DNA of 64,000 nucleotides from Pseudomonadota bacterium (lineage in GTDB: Bacteria; Pseudomonadota; Gammaproteobacteria; Burkholderiales; Burkholderiaceae_C): NCBI GenBank assembly GCA_020161775.1, contig JAIUOW010000002.1, positions 245,964 to 309,963 of the forward strand, in the 5' to 3' direction. Below are positions 1-9,870 of the stretch, in pieces (position 1 is the first letter of the stretch; each line of letters opens with the position of its first letter). The notes beneath the pieces are model-generated. The model had not been told where the DNA came from and ran no database searches. It saw only the letters and a list, made by a program, of their open reading frames with translations. The translations under genes were made by a program, and so were the position numbers.

Positions 1-1
1 G

Positions 2-241
2 GCCGCAGGCATGGGCGTGACGCTGGTGCCGCGCCTGTCCGTGCCCAAGGAGGCGCTGGACACCCGCAAACGCAAGAAAGACGAGGATGCCTTCGTGAAG
101 TACCTGCCGTTTGAAGGCGAGCCACCCATGCGTCGCGTGGTGCTGGCCTGGCGGCGCAGCTTCACGCGCTACGAGGCGATCGCGGCACTGCGCAACGCCA
201 TCTATGCCTGTGAGCTGCCCGGAGTGAAGCGCCTGTCCTGA
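2..241 (+). CDS. oxyR: OxyR-type LysR regulator, C-terminal end (partial)
   Basis: The frame is open from the left window edge, so only the last 79 residues are present. The sequence AAGMGVTLVPRLSVP, followed by a region like VVLAWRRSFTRYEAI, matches the end of the effector-binding domain of OxyR-family LysR regulators (E. coli OxyR has VAAGSGITLLPALAVP at the same place). OxyR senses hydrogen peroxide through a cysteine pair and activates peroxide-defence genes; the cysteines lie outside the window. A Dyp-type peroxidase follows on the same strand, which fits an oxidative-stress role. Another peroxide-responsive LysR regulator is possible. Confidence 0.8.
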   Translation, partial: AAGMGVTLVPRLSVPKEALDTRKRKKDEDAFVKYLPFEGEPPMRRVVLAWRRSFTRYEAIAALRNAIYACELPGVKRLS

Positions 242-269
242 AAGTGATCTGAATGTTGGAGGGGATTTG

Positions 270-1148
270 ATGAACACCGCGCAAGCCGGCATCCTGCAGC
301 GGGTGCCGACCCAGGGCCGCTATCTGTTTTTCTCGCTGGCCCAGCCAGCTGCCGCCGGGGCGGCGCTGCAACGCCTGGCCGCGCTGGCCGACGGCGACAC
401 CGTGGTCGCGGGGCTGGGCCTGGCCTCCGTGAATGCGGTGGGGGGCAGCGTGGCCGGCCTGCGCGACATGCCGGATCTGTCGCGCCCCGGCGTGCATGTG
501 CCGTCCGTGCCCGTGGCGCTGTGGTGCTGGCTGCGCGGGGATGACCACGGCGACCTGGTCAACCTCAGCCGCAAGCTGGAAAAGGCGCTGGCCCCGGCCT
601 TTCACATGGACCGTGCGCTGGAGGCCTTTCGCCATGGCAAGGGCCCCAATGGCCATGGCCGCGACCTGACCGGCTACGAGGACGGCACCGAAAACCCCGA
701 TGGCGATGCGGCGCTGGCGGCGGGCCTGGCGCCGGGCGGCGACAGCTTCGTGGCGGTGCAGCAGTGGGTACATGACTTTGACGCGTTCGATGCCATGTCC
801 ACGCAGGAGCAGGACAACGTAGTGGGCCGCCGCCGCAGCGACAACGAAGAGCTGGAGGACGCCCCCGAGTCCGCCCACGTCAAGCGCACCGCGCAGGAGA
901 GCTTCGAGCCCGAGGCCTTCGTGGTGCGTCGCTCCATGCCCTGGGTGATGAACAACAAGGCGGGCCTGATGTTCGTGGCCTTTGGCCATTCGTTTGACGC
1001 ATTCGAGGCACAGATGCGCCGCATGGCCGGGCACGATGACGGCATCGTGGACGCCATGTTCCGCATGTCGCAGCCGGTCAACGGCGCTTATCTGTGGTGT
1101 CCGCCAGTCAGGGACGGCCGTCTGGACCTGCGGCAGATCGGCCTGTGA
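270..1148 (+). CDS. Dyp-type heme peroxidase
   Basis: Encodes 292 aa, typical for the small bacterial DyP peroxidases (YfeX/TyrA class) that oxidise dyes, phenolics or porphyrins with hydrogen peroxide. The family signature GxxDG is present as [11 protein letters not shown] near residue 135 and supplies the distal catalytic Asp; the C-terminal half has the ferredoxin-like features of the family. No signal peptide is seen, so a cytoplasmic enzyme is likely. The ATG at 270 was chosen because GGAGGGG (258-264) lies 5 nt upstream; a TTG at 267 is also in frame. It lies 28 nt after oxyR and overlaps the ubiA start, so these three genes may be co-transcribed and peroxide-induced. Confidence 0.93.
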   Translation: MNTAQAGILQRVPTQGRYLFFSLAQPAAAGAALQRLAALADGDTVVAGLGLASVNAVGGSVAGLRDMPDLSRPGVHVPSVPVALWCWLRGDDHGDLVNLSRKLEKALAPAFHMDRALEAFRHGKGPNGHGRDLTGYEDGTENPDGDAALAAGLAPGGDSFVAVQQWVHDFDAFDAMSTQEQDNVVGRRRSDNEELEDAPESAHVKRTAQESFEPEAFVVRRSMPWVMNNKAGLMFVAFGHSFDAFEAQMRRMAGHDDGIVDAMFRMSQPVNGAYLWCPPVRDGRLDLRQIGL

Positions 1149-2014
1149 GCAGCCGCCTGCGCGAGCGCTGGTCGCTCTGGCTGGACCTGATCCGCTGGAA
1201 CCGGCCAGCCGGCTGGCTGCTGCTGCTGTGGCCCAGCCTCAGCGCGCTGTGGATTGCTGCGCATGGCTGGCCGGGCTGGCATTTGCTGGCGGTGTTTCTG
1301 CTGGGCACCATCCTCATGCGCAGCGCCGGCTGCTGCGTGAACGACGTGGCCGACCGCGACTTTGACCGCCACGTCAAGCGCACCGCGCAACGCCCCGTCA
1401 CGTCGGGCAAGGTGTCGGTGAAAGAGTCTTTGGCGTTGGGCGCGGTGCTGGCGTTGATGGCCTTCGGGCTGGTGCTGACGACCAATGCGGCGACGATCGC
1501 CTGGTCATTCGCCGCGCTGGCCGTGGCCATCATCTACCCGTATGCCAAGCGCTTCGTGTCCATGCCGCAGGCGGTGCTGGGCGTGGCGTTCAGCTTCGGC
1601 ATTCCCATGGCGTTTGCAGCCACGCAGTCGCGCGTGCCGGCCCTGGCCTGGGTGCTGCTGCTGGGCAACCTGTTCTGGGTGCTGGCCTACGACACCGAAT
1701 ACGCCATGGTGGACCGTGACGATGACCTGAAGATCGGCATGAAGACGTCAGCCATCACGCTGGGCGCATGGGACGTGCCGGCCATCATGGGGTTCTATGC
1801 GGTGTACCTGGGCGTATGGACCTGGGCTTACCCGGTGGCCACACCCGGCCCGGCGTTTTACCTCGGCATTGCCGCCGCAGCGGCGCAGGCGGGCTGGCAC
1901 TGGACGCTGATCCGCCACCGCACGCGTGACGGCTGCTTCAAGGCCTTCCGGCTGAACCACTGGGTGGGCTTCAGCGTGTTTACCGGCATTGCGCTGGACA
2001 GCGCCCTGCGCTGA
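1145..2014 (+). CDS. ubiA: 4-hydroxybenzoate octaprenyltransferase UbiA
   Basis: Encodes 289 aa, the usual UbiA length. This integral membrane enzyme attaches the polyprenyl tail to 4-hydroxybenzoate in ubiquinone synthesis. Both Asp-rich prenyl-diphosphate/Mg2+ motifs are visible: [14 protein letters not shown] near residue 65 and [13 protein letters not shown] near residue 181. Many hydrophobic helices separate them. A GTG start at 1145 overlaps the peroxidase stop (GTGA), which implies translational coupling; an upstream in-frame ATG at 1094 would add 17 residues lying wholly over the peroxidase gene and is rejected. Confidence 0.95.
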   Translation: MSSRLRERWSLWLDLIRWNRPAGWLLLLWPSLSALWIAAHGWPGWHLLAVFLLGTILMRSAGCCVNDVADRDFDRHVKRTAQRPVTSGKVSVKESLALGAVLALMAFGLVLTTNAATIAWSFAALAVAIIYPYAKRFVSMPQAVLGVAFSFGIPMAFAATQSRVPALAWVLLLGNLFWVLAYDTEYAMVDRDDDLKIGMKTSAITLGAWDVPAIMGFYAVYLGVWTWAYPVATPGPAFYLGIAAAAAQAGWHWTLIRHRTRDGCFKAFRLNHWVGFSVFTGIALDSALR

Positions 2015-2031
2015 CCCAGCGTGGGGGCTTC

Positions 2032-2853
2032 TCAGGCGCCGAATTCGTCACCCAGCTCCCGGGCGCGCTGGCGCGCAGCGTGCAGCGCCTTGATGAACAG
2101 CGCATTGACGCCGTCATGCTGCATGGAGGTGATGGCCGCGTAGGTGGTGCCGCCCTTGGAGGTGACGCGCTGGCGCAGTACCTCAGGTGCTTCGTCGGAC
2201 GCGCGGGCCAGCTCCGACGCGCCCACAAAGGTGCCCACAGACAGCCGGTGCGCCTGCTCGCGCGACAGGCCCATCTCCATGCCGGCGGCCGTCATGGCCT
2301 CCAGGAAGAAGAACACATAGGCCGGGCCCGAGCCCGACAGCGCCGTCACGGCATCCAGCTGCTCTTCGGCATCCACCCACAGCGATTCGCCGGTGGTGGC
2401 GATCACGCGCTCGACCATCGCCTTGTCGTTCGCGGACACGGCGGGGCGCGGATACAGCGCCGTCATGCCCTTGCCCACCAGCGCGGGCGTGTTGGGCATG
2501 GACCGCACGATGCGCTCGCTGCCCAGCCACTGCGAAATGCTGTCGCTGCGGATGCCGGCGGCCACGCTCAGGTGCAAGGCGTGGGCGGTGTGGGCGCGCA
2601 CCGCCGCCGCCGCTTCCTTGAAGGTCTGGGGCTTCACGGCCCACACCACCATGGCGCAGCGCGCGAGCGCCGCGCCAGCCTGCGGCTGCGCCGTGATGCT
2701 GAATTGCGCTTGCAGCCGCGCGCGCGCTTCGTCCCAGGGCTCCACCACCTCGATCTGGCTGGGGGCCAGGCCCTGGCGGATCAACCCGCCGATGATGGCG
2801 CTGGCCATGTTGCCGCCCCCGATGAAGGCGATGGCGTTGTTGTCTGTGTTCAT
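2032..2853 (-). CDS. proC: Pyrroline-5-carboxylate reductase
   Basis: Encodes 273 aa. ProC catalyses the last step of proline synthesis, reducing 1-pyrroline-5-carboxylate with NAD(P)H. The N-terminal Rossmann motif AFIGGGNMASAIIGGL and the C-terminal family signature (ALSGSGPAYVFFFLEAM, then the conserved GGTT stretch) are both present. It is convergent with ubiA. Its start overlaps the stop of the upstream esterase-like gene (ATGA at 2850-2853), so the two minus-strand genes form a coupled pair. Confidence 0.96.
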   Translation of the reverse strand: MNTDNNAIAFIGGGNMASAIIGGLIRQGLAPSQIEVVEPWDEARARLQAQFSITAQPQAGAALARCAMVVWAVKPQTFKEAAAAVRAHTAHALHLSVAAGIRSDSISQWLGSERIVRSMPNTPALVGKGMTALYPRPAVSANDKAMVERVIATTGESLWVDAEEQLDAVTALSGSGPAYVFFFLEAMTAAGMEMGLSREQAHRLSVGTFVGASELARASDEAPEVLRQRVTSKGGTTYAAITSMQHDGVNALFIKALHAARQRARELGDEFGA

Positions 2854-3977
2854 GCTGCTTCCATGTATTCGAAGGCCACGAACTGCGTGACCTGTGCGGG
2901 GTTGAAATTGTCGTCACTCAGGCACACCAGCGTGCGGTTGCCGTTTCGCAGGGCCGGGCCCCAGGCCATGGCCTCGGTGTTGTCCAGCCTTGACAGGCCC
3001 AGCTGGGCAAAGTTCGCCACCAGCCGCTTGGCCGTGGGGCGGAATTCACCGGCCACCAGTCGCGCCGCGTCCAGCGTATTGCTGCCGTCGCGCGTGTCCA
3101 CTTCATACAGGCGTAGCGAATTGCCCACGCCGGCCATGTAGGCCCGCTCCAGCACCAGCATGCGGTGGGCATCGATCATCAGCACCTCGCTCACACCATT
3201 GTCGGCAAACGTGCCGGGCACCAGCGGCGCCTGGGGAATGGCGTCCGGCAGGTAGGCGCGTTGCTGCAGCGCGCGGCCGCTTGCCACGTCCAGCTGCGTG
3301 AAGCGGCACGGGCCGCCGGGGCGGCCCACGCCTGGTACCGGGCCGTCCTGTTGCAGCGCCGCCTCCATGGCTGCCCACGCTGTCTTGCCATCCGGTGTGA
3401 CCGCCAGGCCTTCGAGCGCAAGGTTGTCACGCGGGCCGGTGCCCACGCGCATGTGCAGGTGATCGGGCAGGCTGAGTTCGCGCAGGTGCCGGCCGTCCAG
3501 GGTCACTTCGCGCACAAACGGGTCCAACCCCAGCCGGGCGTCGCCTTCGCTGGTCCACAGCAGCGTGCCGCTGCGCGGCAGCAGGCGCAGGGCTTCGGGG
3601 TCGGCCACGTCACCGCCCTGGCGGCGGCTGGGGTAGGGCAGGCCGTTGTCCTGGCGCAGCGTCACCACATCCACCAGCTCGGGCACGCCCAGGCGCTGGC
3701 CGTCCAGCGGCAGGCGCAGCGTATAGAAGCGCGCCGGCGCCAGGTCGGAGCGGTCGTCGCACAGCGCGAACCACAGGCCGCTGGCCGCATCGAAGTCCAG
3801 GCCGGACAGGCCGCCGACCGCCGTGCCCTTGAAAGCCAGACGGTGGGCCAGCGTGGCCTCGCCAATCAGGCGCAGACGGGCAGGCTGCGTGGGCGCACGC
3901 ACGGGCGCGCAGGCCGACAGGGCTGCGGCGGCCACGCCCGCCAGCAGCTGGCGGCGTGTGAAGCAGGAGGTACTCAT
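2850..3977 (-). CDS. Esterase-like activity of phytase family protein, exported lipoprotein
   Basis: Encodes 375 aa from the ATG at 3977. The N-terminus TRRQLLAGVAAAALSAC has a twin-arginine and a lipobox (LSAC), so it is probably a Tat-exported lipoprotein. The body is a beta-propeller-type sequence with repeats such as GGLSGLDFDAASGLWFALCDD and a late DNTEAMAWGP motif, as in the 'esterase-like activity of phytase' family (PF13449-like). The substrate is unknown. An upstream ATG at 4010 would place 11 residues before the Tat signal and is less likely. It lies upstream of proC with a 4-nt overlap and is divergent from glpK. Confidence 0.85.
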   Translation of the reverse strand: MSTSCFTRRQLLAGVAAAALSACAPVRAPTQPARLRLIGEATLAHRLAFKGTAVGGLSGLDFDAASGLWFALCDDRSDLAPARFYTLRLPLDGQRLGVPELVDVVTLRQDNGLPYPSRRQGGDVADPEALRLLPRSGTLLWTSEGDARLGLDPFVREVTLDGRHLRELSLPDHLHMRVGTGPRDNLALEGLAVTPDGKTAWAAMEAALQQDGPVPGVGRPGGPCRFTQLDVASGRALQQRAYLPDAIPQAPLVPGTFADNGVSEVLMIDAHRMLVLERAYMAGVGNSLRLYEVDTRDGSNTLDAARLVAGEFRPTAKRLVANFAQLGLSRLDNTEAMAWGPALRNGNRTLVCLSDDNFNPAQVTQFVAFEYMEAA

Positions 3978-4028
3978 GGTGGTTTCCAGTCTATTGCCTG
4001 AAACAGGCATGCGTTACGCTCATCGCCC

Positions 4029-5531
4029 ATGAAATATGTTCTTGCACTGGACCAGGGCACGACCAGCTCACGCGCCATTGTGTTTGACCAGGCTGGCCAG
4101 GCCGTGACCACGGCGCAGCAGGAGTTTCGCCAGATCTTCCCCCAGCCCGGCTGGGTGGAGCATGACGCAAACGAGATATGGGCGTCCCAGCGCGCCGTGG
4201 CGCAGCAGGCACTGCAGCAGCTTGGCGCGCGGGCCGGCGCGGGCGAGTTGGCCATTGGCATCACCAACCAGCGCGAAACCACGGTGCTGTGGGATCGCGC
4301 CACCGGCCAGCCGCTGGCCCATGCCATCGTCTGGCAGGACCGCCGCACCGCAGCGCGCTGCGATAGCCTGCGCCGCCAGGGCAAGGCGGCGCTGATCCAG
4401 AAAAAGACTGGCCTGGTGATCGACGCCTATTTCTCGGCCACCAAGCTGCAATGGCTGCTGGACAACGTGCCAGGCGCGCGTGCGCGCGCCGCCCGCAGTG
4501 AGCTGGCCTTTGGCACCATCGACAGCTGGCTCATCTGGAACCTGACCGGCGGCAAGGTGCATGCCACCGACGCCAGCAACGCATCACGCACCATGCTGTT
4601 CAACGTGCACACGCTGCAGTGGGACGACGAGTTGCTGCGCCTGTTCGATATCCCGCGCAGCGTGCTGCCCCGGGTGGTGCCGTCCAGCGGCGTGCTGGGC
4701 CAGACGGACGCGGCGCTGTTCGGCGCGGCCATCCCGATTGCCGGCGTGGCGGGCGACCAGCAGGCCGCCACCTTCGGCCAGGCCTGCTTTGCGCCTGGCA
4801 TGGCCAAGAACACCTATGGCACCGGCTGCTTCATGCTGATGAACACCGGCACGGCGGCGGTGCCCAGCCGCAACAAGCTGCTGACCACCGTGGGCTGGCA
4901 GGGACCGGCGGGGCCGGGCCGTACCGCCTATTGCCTGGAGGGTGGGGTCTTCATGGCCGGTGCAACGATCCAGTGGCTGCGCGACGGGTTGCAGATGATC
5001 CAGTCTGCGCCAGAAGTCGAGGCGCTGGCGGGGTTGGTGCCCGATACGGGAGACGTGTACCTGGTGCCTGCCTTTGCCGGCCTGGGCGCGCCCGACTGGG
5101 ACGGCCATGCGCGCGGCACGCTGCTGGGCATGACGCGCGGCACCACCCGGGCGCACATTGCGCGCGCCGCGCTGGAGGCCATCGCCCTGCAGGTGGCCGA
5201 CGTGTTCGATGCCATGGCGCGTGACAGCGGCATCGCATTGAAAGAGTTGCGCGTGGACGGCGGCGCCTGCAGCAACAACCTGCTGATGCAGATGCAGGCC
5301 GATTTTTTGGGCGTACCGGTGGTGCGTCCCCGCGTGACGGAGACCACCGCGCTGGGCGCGGCCTGCCTGGCGGGCCTGGCCACCGGGCTGTGGCGTGACG
5401 CGGCGGAAATCTCGGCCCGCTGGCAGGTGGACCGGCGTTTTGAACCGCAACTGGCCGCGCCGCTGCGCCGTGCCAAGCTGGCGCGCTGGCGCAAGGCGGT
5501 TGAGCGCTCTAAAGCATGGGCCGACAATTGA
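4029..5531 (+). CDS. glpK: Glycerol kinase
   Basis: Encodes 500 aa, the standard length for FGGY-family glycerol kinase, which phosphorylates glycerol to sn-glycerol-3-phosphate with ATP. The N-terminal phosphate-binding motif [16 protein letters not shown], the FGGY signature region ([15 protein letters not shown]) and the C-terminal [16 protein letters not shown] adenosine motif are all visible. It lies 4 nt upstream of glpD, giving a glycerol-use operon. No glpF transporter or glpR regulator is visible next to it. Two short palindromes (3995-4009 and 4011-4019) lie just upstream and could be operator sites. Confidence 0.97.
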   Translation: MKYVLALDQGTTSSRAIVFDQAGQAVTTAQQEFRQIFPQPGWVEHDANEIWASQRAVAQQALQQLGARAGAGELAIGITNQRETTVLWDRATGQPLAHAIVWQDRRTAARCDSLRRQGKAALIQKKTGLVIDAYFSATKLQWLLDNVPGARARAARSELAFGTIDSWLIWNLTGGKVHATDASNASRTMLFNVHTLQWDDELLRLFDIPRSVLPRVVPSSGVLGQTDAALFGAAIPIAGVAGDQQAATFGQACFAPGMAKNTYGTGCFMLMNTGTAAVPSRNKLLTTVGWQGPAGPGRTAYCLEGGVFMAGATIQWLRDGLQMIQSAPEVEALAGLVPDTGDVYLVPAFAGLGAPDWDGHARGTLLGMTRGTTRAHIARAALEAIALQVADVFDAMARDSGIALKELRVDGGACSNNLLMQMQADFLGVPVVRPRVTETTALGAACLAGLATGLWRDAAEISARWQVDRRFEPQLAAPLRRAKLARWRKAVERSKAWADN

Positions 5532-5535
5532 CCCC

Positions 5536-7140
5536 ATGACCCTGGCTGCACCCCTGCCTACCCGGCGCGAAGAACTCATCGCGCGTCTTTCCGAGCCCCG
5601 TACCTGGGACCTGGCCATCATCGGTGGCGGCGCCACCGGCCTGGGCGTGGCGCTGGACGCAGCCGCCCGCGGCTTCAGCGTCGTGCTGGTGGAGTCGCAC
5701 GACTTTGCCAAGGGCACCTCATCGCGCGCCACCAAGCTCGTGCACGGCGGCGTGCGCTACCTGGCCCAAGGCAACATCGCGCTGGTGCGCGAGGCCTTGC
5801 ACGAGCGCACCACGCTGCTGTACAACGCACCGCACCTGGCCCAGCCGCTGCCCTTTGTGATGCCGTCCTACAAATTCTGGGAAACCCCGTTTTATGGCGT
5901 GGGCCTCAAGATGTATGACGCGCTGGCCGGCAAGGCCGGCCTGGGACCCACCGAATTCCTCAACCGCGACCAGACGCTGCGCTTGTTGCCCACCGCGCGG
6001 CCCGACGGGCTCAAAGGCGGCGTCAAGTACTGGGATGGCCAGTTTGACGATGCCCGGCTGGCGCTGGCGCTGGCCCGTACCGCGGCCACCCGGGGGGCAC
6101 TGCTGGTGAACTACTGCGCCGCCACGGACCTGCTGCACGACGCCGGCAAAGTGGTTGGCCTGACCTGCGAGGACCGCGAAACCGGCCAGGCCTTCCGGTT
6201 GCAGGCGCGCTGCGTGGTCAATGCTGCCGGGGTGTGGGTGGACGAATTCCGCCAGAAAGACGGCGAGGCGCTGGGCCGGCCGGCCAAACCCATGGTGGCG
6301 CCCAGCCAGGGCGTGCACCTGGTGGTGGACCGCGAGTTTCTGCCCGGCGACCATGCATTGATGGTGCCCAAGACGGCGGACGGGCGGGTGTTGTTCGGCG
6401 TGCCCTGGCTGGGCAAAGTCATCCTGGGCACCACGGACACCCCCCGGGGCGACCTGGCGCGCGAACCTGACGCGTTTGCCGAGGAGGTGCAGTTCATCCT
6501 CGGGGAATCGGCGCGCTATTTGAAGCGAGCGCCCACTCACGAGGATGTCAAGAGCATCTGGGTGGGCCTGCGCCCGCTGGTCAAGCCGCCGGATGACGAC
6601 GGCGCCAATACCAAGGGACTGAGCCGCGAACACACGGTGCTGGCCAGTCGCAGCGGCCTCATCACCGTGACGGGCGGCAAGTGGACGACTTACCGCGCGA
6701 TGGCCGAGGATGTGCTGGAAAAGTGTTTTGAACAATCTTTGCTGAAAAGGGTTGAGGCGGGAGTGACCGCCAACTTGCAACTGGTTGGTGCTTCGGGTGT
6801 GGATGCCAGCCGGCCGCGCATGTGCGATGCGCCGGGTGGCCACTCTTATGGAGGTGAGCGCGCGGCCGTTGAGGCGCTGCCCGGCGCGGACCATGTGTTG
6901 GGCGGAGGTCTGACAGAGGCCATGGTCCGGTTTGCGGCGCGTCATGAATACGCGCGGACCGTGGAAGATGTGCTGGCGCGCCGCAGCCGTTTGTTGTTTC
7001 TGGACGCCCGGTTGGCTGCGGGCATGGCCGGCCAAGTGGCGGCGATCCTGGCGGACGAAACGGGGCGTGATGCCGCAAGCCGCTCGTTCGAGCCGCTCGC
7101 GCGGCGCTACCTCGAACTCCCCGCCGGGCCTGAGCATTGA
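5536..7140 (+). CDS. glpD: Aerobic glycerol-3-phosphate dehydrogenase
   Basis: Encodes 534 aa. This FAD enzyme of the inner membrane face oxidises glycerol-3-phosphate to dihydroxyacetone phosphate and passes electrons to quinone. The FAD-binding motif LAIIGGGATGLGVALDAA is at about residue 28, followed by the conserved GTSSRATKLVHGGVRYLAQG segment and a late SGLITVTGGKWTTYRAMAED. The ATG at 5536 follows the glpK stop by 4 nt; an earlier in-frame start at 5395 lies inside glpK and is rejected. Its stop codon overlaps the -35 box of the ribosomal operon promoter. Confidence 0.97.
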   Translation: MTLAAPLPTRREELIARLSEPRTWDLAIIGGGATGLGVALDAAARGFSVVLVESHDFAKGTSSRATKLVHGGVRYLAQGNIALVREALHERTTLLYNAPHLAQPLPFVMPSYKFWETPFYGVGLKMYDALAGKAGLGPTEFLNRDQTLRLLPTARPDGLKGGVKYWDGQFDDARLALALARTAATRGALLVNYCAATDLLHDAGKVVGLTCEDRETGQAFRLQARCVVNAAGVWVDEFRQKDGEALGRPAKPMVAPSQGVHLVVDREFLPGDHALMVPKTADGRVLFGVPWLGKVILGTTDTPRGDLAREPDAFAEEVQFILGESARYLKRAPTHEDVKSIWVGLRPLVKPPDDDGANTKGLSREHTVLASRSGLITVTGGKWTTYRAMAEDVLEKCFEQSLLKRVEAGVTANLQLVGASGVDASRPRMCDAPGGHSYGGERAAVEALPGADHVLGGGLTEAMVRFAARHEYARTVEDVLARRSRLLFLDARLAAGMAGQVAAILADETGRDAASRSFEPLARRYLELPAGPEH

Positions 7141-7165
7141 CAGAGGCTTTGGGGTTTGCCATAAT
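7137..7165 (+). promoter_or_regulatory. Sigma70 promoter of the rplN ribosomal operon
   Basis: TTGACA (7137-7142), exactly 17 nt, then CATAAT (7160-7165). This is a near-consensus vegetative promoter. The -35 box contains the glpD stop codon. It lies about 170 nt before rplN, leaving a long leader. Confidence 0.8.
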
Positions 7166-7200
7166 CGAGGGCTGCGCTTGAAAAGCGTAGTGGGGGTTTT

Positions 7201-7287
7201 ATGAAAACTTCCAGTTCTGCCCAGCGAAAGCGCCTTGAGTGGTTCAAGGCGTGGCCGACGGGCCCAAGACTGACCGGTGGTCATTGA
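7201..7287 (+). CDS. Possible 28-aa leader peptide before rplN
   Basis: An ATG at 7201, preceded by GTGGGGG, opens 28 codons ending in TGA at 7285-7287. The product is basic and Trp-containing (starts MKTSSSAQRKRLEW). It lies wholly inside the leader between the promoter and rplN. It could be a leader peptide that senses translation or simply a chance frame; no homology is claimed. Confidence 0.25.
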   Translation: MKTSSSAQRKRLEWFKAWPTGPRLTGGH

Positions 7288-7338
7288 GGCGCTTCAGGGC
7301 GCGGCAAAGACCCTTGGTACAAGTTGGGAATATTTGAA

Positions 7339-7707
7339 ATGATCCAAACTGAATCCCGGCTCGAAGTCGCCGACAACACCGGTGCAAAGTCCGTTCTTTG
7401 CATCAAGGTGCTCGGCGGTTCCAAGCGTCGCTACGCAAGCGTTGGCGACATCATCAAGGTGAGCATCAAGGAAGCTGCTCCGCGCGGTCGCGTCAAAAAA
7501 GGCGAGGTCTACAGCGCTGTGGTGGTTCGTACCGCCAAGGGCATCCGCCGTGGCGATGGCTCCCTGGTCAAGTTCGATGGCAACGCCGCCGTGTTGCTCA
7601 ACGCCAAGCTGGAGCCCATTGGCACCCGCATCTTCGGCCCGGTTACGCGCGAGCTGCGCACCGAGCGCTTCATGAAGATCGTGTCGCTGGCCCCTGAAGT
7701 TCTGTAA
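7339..7707 (+). CDS. rplN: 50S ribosomal protein L14
   Basis: Encodes 122 aa, the exact usual length for L14, which binds 23S rRNA at the subunit interface. The start [18 protein letters not shown] is the family N-terminus; an upstream in-frame start at 7324 would add MGIFE and is not supported. It is the first gene of the operon in this window: S10-operon genes do not directly precede it, and glpD does. Confidence 0.98.
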   Translation: MIQTESRLEVADNTGAKSVLCIKVLGGSKRRYASVGDIIKVSIKEAAPRGRVKKGEVYSAVVVRTAKGIRRGDGSLVKFDGNAAVLLNAKLEPIGTRIFGPVTRELRTERFMKIVSLAPEVL

Positions 7708-7718
7708 GGACGCGTCTC

Positions 7719-8036
7719 ATGAACAAAATTCGCAAAGGCGACCAGGTCATCGTGCTCGCGGGCCGTGACAAGGGCAAGCGCGGCACCGTTACGCTGCGCA
7801 AGGATGACTCCCACCTGCTGGTCGAGGGTATCAACCTGGTGAAGAAGCACACCAAGCCCAACCCCCTCAAGGGCACCACGGGTGGCATCGTTGAAAAAGC
7901 CATGCCGATCCACCAGTCCAACGTGGCGATCTACAACGCCGCCACGGGCAAGGCTGATCGCGTGGGCATCAAGGTCACTGGCGACAAGCGCATTCGCGTT
8001 TACAAGTCCAGCGGCGAAGAAATCAAGGCGGCATGA
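7719..8036 (+). CDS. rplX: 50S ribosomal protein L24
   Basis: Encodes 105 aa with the KOW motif near the N-terminus ([19 protein letters not shown]). L24 is an early 23S rRNA-binding protein needed to start 50S assembly. AAGGA lies upstream (7707-7711). It follows rplN by 11 nt, and its stop overlaps the ATGA at 8033, just before rplE. Confidence 0.98.
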   Translation: MNKIRKGDQVIVLAGRDKGKRGTVTLRKDDSHLLVEGINLVKKHTKPNPLKGTTGGIVEKAMPIHQSNVAIYNAATGKADRVGIKVTGDKRIRVYKSSGEEIKAA

Positions 8037-8038
8037 CC

Positions 8039-8578
8039 ATGGCACGACTGCAACAACACTATCGCGACAAGGTGGTCCCCGAGCTGACCGCCAAATTTGG
8101 CTACAAGTCGCCCATGCAGGTTCCGCGCCTGACCAAGATCACCTTGAACATGGGTGTCTCGGAAGCTGTCGCCGACAAGAAGGTCATGGACAACGCCGTG
8201 GGCGACCTGACCAAGATCGCTGGCCAGAAGCCCGTTGTGACCAAGGCCAAGAAGGCCATCGCCGGTTTCAAGATCCGCGAAGGCCAGGCCATCGGCACCA
8301 TGGTGACGCTGCGTGGCGTCAAGATGTATGAATTCCTGGACCGTTTCGTCACCGTGGCGCTGCCCCGGGTGCGCGACTTCCGTGGTATCTCCGGCCGTGC
8401 TTTCGATGGTCGTGGCAACTACAACATCGGCGTGAAAGAGCAGATCATCTTCCCCGAGATCGAATACGACAAGGTTGACGCCCTGCGCGGTCTCAACATC
8501 AGCATCACGACCACGGCCAAGACCGACGAAGAGTGCAAGGCACTGCTCGCGGGCTTCCGTTTCCCCTTCAAGAATTGA
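8039..8578 (+). CDS. rplE: 50S ribosomal protein L5
   Basis: Encodes 179 aa, the standard L5 length. L5 binds 5S rRNA and contacts the small subunit. It begins [16 protein letters not shown]. An ATG at 8033 (MTMARL) overlaps the rplX stop and could be used by coupling; 8039 gives the canonical protein. Confidence 0.97.
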   Translation: MARLQQHYRDKVVPELTAKFGYKSPMQVPRLTKITLNMGVSEAVADKKVMDNAVGDLTKIAGQKPVVTKAKKAIAGFKIREGQAIGTMVTLRGVKMYEFLDRFVTVALPRVRDFRGISGRAFDGRGNYNIGVKEQIIFPEIEYDKVDALRGLNISITTTAKTDEECKALLAGFRFPFKN

Positions 8579-8586
8579 GGTGACCA

Positions 8587-8892
8587 GTGGCAAAAATGGC
8601 ATTGATTGAGCGCGAGCTCAAGCGCGACAAGCTGGTTGCAAAGTACGCGAAGAAACACGCGGAACTCAAGGCGATCGCTCGCGACCCCAAGAAGAGCGAA
8701 GAAGAGCGTGCCGCGGCCCGCCTGTCGCTGCAAAAGCTTCCGCGCAACGCGAACCCCACGCGCCAGCGCAACCGTTGCGAAATCACCGGCCGTCCGCGCG
8801 GCACGTTCCGCCAGTTCGGGCTGGGACGCGCGAAGATCCGTGAAATGGCCTTCTCCGGGGACATCCCGGGCGTGGTCAAGGCCAGCTGGTAA
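8587..8892 (+). CDS. rpsN: 30S ribosomal protein S14
   Basis: Encodes 101 aa from a GTG at 8587, preceded by GAGGTGA. This is the long, zinc-free S14 form: the region [20 protein letters not shown] lacks the CxxC pairs of the short type. S14 assembles late in the 30S head near the decoding region. Confidence 0.97.
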   Translation: MAKMALIERELKRDKLVAKYAKKHAELKAIARDPKKSEEERAAARLSLQKLPRNANPTRQRNRCEITGRPRGTFRQFGLGRAKIREMAFSGDIPGVVKASW

Positions 8893-8913
8893 GCCAGGCA
8901 GGAGAGATTAAAC

Positions 8914-9309
8914 ATGAGCATGAGTGATCCCATCGCCGACCTGCTGACCCGCATCCGCAATGCCCAGATGGTGGCTAAGCCCACCGTTTCGGTGCCCTCT
9001 TCCAAGGTGAAGGTGGCCATTGCCCAGGTCCTCAAGGATGAAGGCTATATCGACGGCTTCCAGGTCAAGACCGAAGCCGGCAAGTCCGAGCTTGAAATCG
9101 CCCTCAAGTACTACGCCGGCCGTCCGGTGATCGAGCGTATCGAGCGCGTGAGCCGTCCTGGCCTGCGTGTGTACAAGGGTGTTGGTGCCATTCCCCAGGT
9201 CATGAATGGCCTTGGCGTGGCCATCGTCACCACGCCCAAGGGCGTGATGACCGACCGCAAGGCGCGCGCAACCGGTGTCGGTGGCGAAGTGCTGTGCTAC
9301 GTGGCCTAA
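8914..9309 (+). CDS. rpsH: 30S ribosomal protein S8
   Basis: Encodes 131 aa starting [18 protein letters not shown], the usual N-terminus. S8 binds the central domain of 16S rRNA and in E. coli is the translational repressor of the spc operon; whether it does so here is not shown. AGGAGAG lies upstream. A second ATG at 8920 is also in frame. Confidence 0.97.
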   Translation: MSMSDPIADLLTRIRNAQMVAKPTVSVPSSKVKVAIAQVLKDEGYIDGFQVKTEAGKSELEIALKYYAGRPVIERIERVSRPGLRVYKGVGAIPQVMNGLGVAIVTTPKGVMTDRKARATGVGGEVLCYVA

Positions 9310-9325
9310 AGGGAAGGAAAAGAAA

Positions 9326-9859
9326 ATGTCCCGAGTAGGAAAAATGCCCGTCACCGTCCCTGCAGGCGTTGACGTGTCCATCAAGCAAGACCAGATCAGC
9401 GTCAAGGGTACGGGCGGCACGTTGTCCCTGACCCAGAACGCGCTGGTCAAGATCGAGTCCAAGGACGGCAAGCTGAGCTTTGTCCCGGCCAACGATTCGC
9501 GTGAAGCCAATGCCATGAGCGGCACCATGCGCCAGCTGGTGAACAACATGGTGACCGGTGTGACCAAGGGCTTCGAGAAGAAGCTGAGCCTGGTCGGCGT
9601 GGGCTACAAGGCCCAGGCCCAGGGTGCCAAGCTGAACCTGACGGTTGGCTTCTCGCACCCCGTCAACAAGGACATGCCTGCCGGCATCACGGTGGCAACC
9701 CCGACCCCGACGGAAGTCGTGATCAAGGGTGCCGACCGCCAGCGCGTGGGCCAGGTGGCCGCCGAGATTCGTGCGATTCGTCCGCCCGAGCCTTACAAGG
9801 GCAAGGGCATCCGCTATGCGGATGAGAAGATCACGATCAAAGAGACCAAGAAGAAGTAA
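9326..9859 (+). CDS. rplF: 50S ribosomal protein L6
   Basis: Encodes 177 aa, standard L6 length, starting [18 protein letters not shown]6 lies near the factor-binding site of the 50S subunit. The C-terminal [13 protein letters not shown] motif is conserved. GGGAAGGAAAAG precedes the ATG; an upstream in-frame start at 9275 lies in rpsH and is rejected. Confidence 0.98.
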   Translation: MSRVGKMPVTVPAGVDVSIKQDQISVKGTGGTLSLTQNALVKIESKDGKLSFVPANDSREANAMSGTMRQLVNNMVTGVTKGFEKKLSLVGVGYKAQAQGAKLNLTVGFSHPVNKDMPAGITVATPTPTEVVIKGADRQRVGQVAAEIRAIRPPEPYKGKGIRYADEKITIKETKKK

Positions 9860-9870
9860 GGAGCCGCAGC

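Noticed and set aside
5719-7284. 521-codon minus-strand frame opposite glpD
   Set aside because: Shadow of glpD; Gln/His-rich composition typical of antisense frames in high-GC DNA.
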